A stretch of 8,629 nt of DNA. It comes from Tardiphaga sp. (GTDB lineage: Bacteria; Pseudomonadota; Alphaproteobacteria; Rhizobiales; Xanthobacteraceae). The DNA lies in contig JAQGJY010000283.1 in the NCBI GenBank assembly GCA_028290325.1, positions 1 through 8,629 of the forward strand. Reading direction: 5' to 3'. Below the pieces are notes generated by a model that ran no database searches, had not been told where the DNA came from, and saw only the letters and a list, made by a program, of their open reading frames with translations. This document shows, piece by piece, positions 7,794 through 8,629 of the stretch; the first letter of the stretch is position 1, and each line of letters begins with the position of its first letter. Made by a program: the position numbers and the translations under genes.

Positions 7794-8629
7794 ATGATCC
7801 GCACGCAACCAATCTATGTCGGCGTCGCCGCCGTGCTGGCACTGGCCGCCACGTCGGCACAGGCCCAGACCAATTTCCCGACGCGCAACATTACTCTGGT
7901 GCTCCCCTTCGCCGCCGGCAGCGGCACCGACACCACGACGCGGATCATTTCGAAAGAGCTTGGCATCGCGCTGAACACCGGCATGATCATCGACAACAAG
8001 TCCGGGGCCAACGGCTCGATCGCCGCCAGCTTCGTGGCCCGCGCGCCGGCGGACGGCTACACCTTGTTCGTCACCACCAACACCACCCATTCGGCGAATC
8101 CGTATCTGCTCAAGACCATGAGTTATGATCCGATCAAGGATTTCACGCCGATCGCGCGCACCGGCGACCTTCCCTTCGTGCTGGTGATCAATCCCGACAT
8201 CCCGGCCAATTCCGTTGCCGAACTGATCGCGCTGGCGAAGAAGGAGCCCGGCAAATACACCTATGCGAGCGGCTCCTCGTCGGCGATCGTCTCCGGCGCG
8301 ACCTTCGCGAAGCTCGCGGGCATCGACCTGCTGCACGTGCCGTTCCGCTCGTCGCCGCCGGCGCTCAGCGAGGTCATCGCCGGACGCTTGTCGATGATGT
8401 TCGTCGATACGCTCACCGCGTTGCCGCACGTCAATGCCAAGTCGCTGAAGGCGCTGGCGGTGACGACGAAAAACCGTTCGGCGTTGCTGCCCGATCTACC
8501 GTCGATGGACGAGGCCGGCGTCAAGGGCTTCGACATCACGTCGTGGCAGGGCTATCTCGGCCCGGCCAACATGCCCAAGGACGTGGTTCTGAAGCTCAAT
8601 ACCGAAATCCGCAAAATCATCGATCGACC
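7794..8629 (+). CDS. Bug/TctC-family periplasmic solute-binding protein, 3' partial
   Basis: The frame is open from ATG 7794 to the right edge, giving 278 complete codons; the family is usually about 320-330 residues, so some 45-50 are missing. Residues 1-24 form a Sec signal peptide (MIRTQPIYVGVAAVLALAATSAQA) with likely cleavage after AQA. The mature start (QTNFPTRNITLVLPFAAGSGTDTTTRIISKELG) matches the Bug family pattern of an aromatic-Pro-x-Arg start, ITLVVPFAAG and the GTD ligand loop. NKSGANGSIAASFVARAPADGYTL, MSYDPIKDFTPIA and HVPFRSSPPALSEVIAGRLSMMF are also typical. Members deliver carboxylates or other small organic acids to TctAB membrane proteins or to two-component sensors. No tctA or tctB gene is visible, though either could lie beyond 8629. 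Many relatives are orphans, so the ligand is unknown. The GGGGAGG ribosome binding site supports the start. Confidence 0.95.
   Translation, partial: MIRTQPIYVGVAAVLALAATSAQAQTNFPTRNITLVLPFAAGSGTDTTTRIISKELGIALNTGMIIDNKSGANGSIAASFVARAPADGYTLFVTTNTTHSANPYLLKTMSYDPIKDFTPIARTGDLPFVLVINPDIPANSVAELIALAKKEPGKYTYASGSSSAIVSGATFAKLAGIDLLHVPFRSSPPALSEVIAGRLSMMFVDTLTALPHVNAKSLKALAVTTKNRSALLPDLPSMDEAGVKGFDITSWQGYLGPANMPKDVVLKLNTEIRKIIDR

Noticed and set aside
7034..7804. Minus-strand 256-codon frame opposite the second DMT gene
   Set aside because: Gln/Arg/His-rich shadow without domains. The plus-strand frame is a clear paralogue of the preceding transporter.

Overview
The window is an ordinary-looking piece of a GC-rich alphaproteobacterial chromosome. 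Protein style, base composition and an ATTC-GG/CC-GGAAT type intergenic palindrome suggest the Bradyrhizobium/Rhodopseudomonas/Afipia group of the Rhizobiales. This placement is inference; no rRNA or other phylogenetic marker is present. I see no tRNA, rRNA, CRISPR array, transposase, integrase or phage gene.

Layout. The left edge (1-984, +) is the 3' part of a YhbW-like LLM-class flavin-dependent oxidoreductase. A 53-bp imperfect palindrome (990-1042) separates it from a convergent minus-strand block. Read 5' to 3' on the minus strand, this block is purA (5280-3988, adenylosuccinate synthetase), a 516-aa single-pass membrane protein of unknown function (3949-2399) and a MOFRL/DUF4147 glycerate 2-kinase (2325-1045). 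The gaps are only 38 and 73 bp and contain no obvious terminator, so the three genes may be cotranscribed. Position 5281-5764 is the only long non-coding stretch. It holds the purA leader, with a GC-rich hairpin and a good ribosome binding site, a striking AT-rich block, and a second inverted repeat.

To the right everything is on the plus strand. Two tandem EamA/DMT-family transporters (5765-6685 and 6755-7720) align without a gap at a constant 1,020-bp offset and are about 58% identical in protein over 291 positions. They are followed by a Bug/TctC-type periplasmic solute-binding protein (7794 to past the right edge), which has a clear signal peptide and a strong Shine-Dalgarno sequence.

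How the genes work together: purA supplies the first committed step from IMP to AMP, and glycerate kinase feeds glycerate into central metabolism. The transporters and solute-binding protein suggest small-molecule export and organic-acid uptake. I see no evidence of a single dedicated pathway. I did not find a clearly novel system. The least explained items are the 516-aa membrane protein beside purA and the structured, AT-rich purA/DMT intergenic region.
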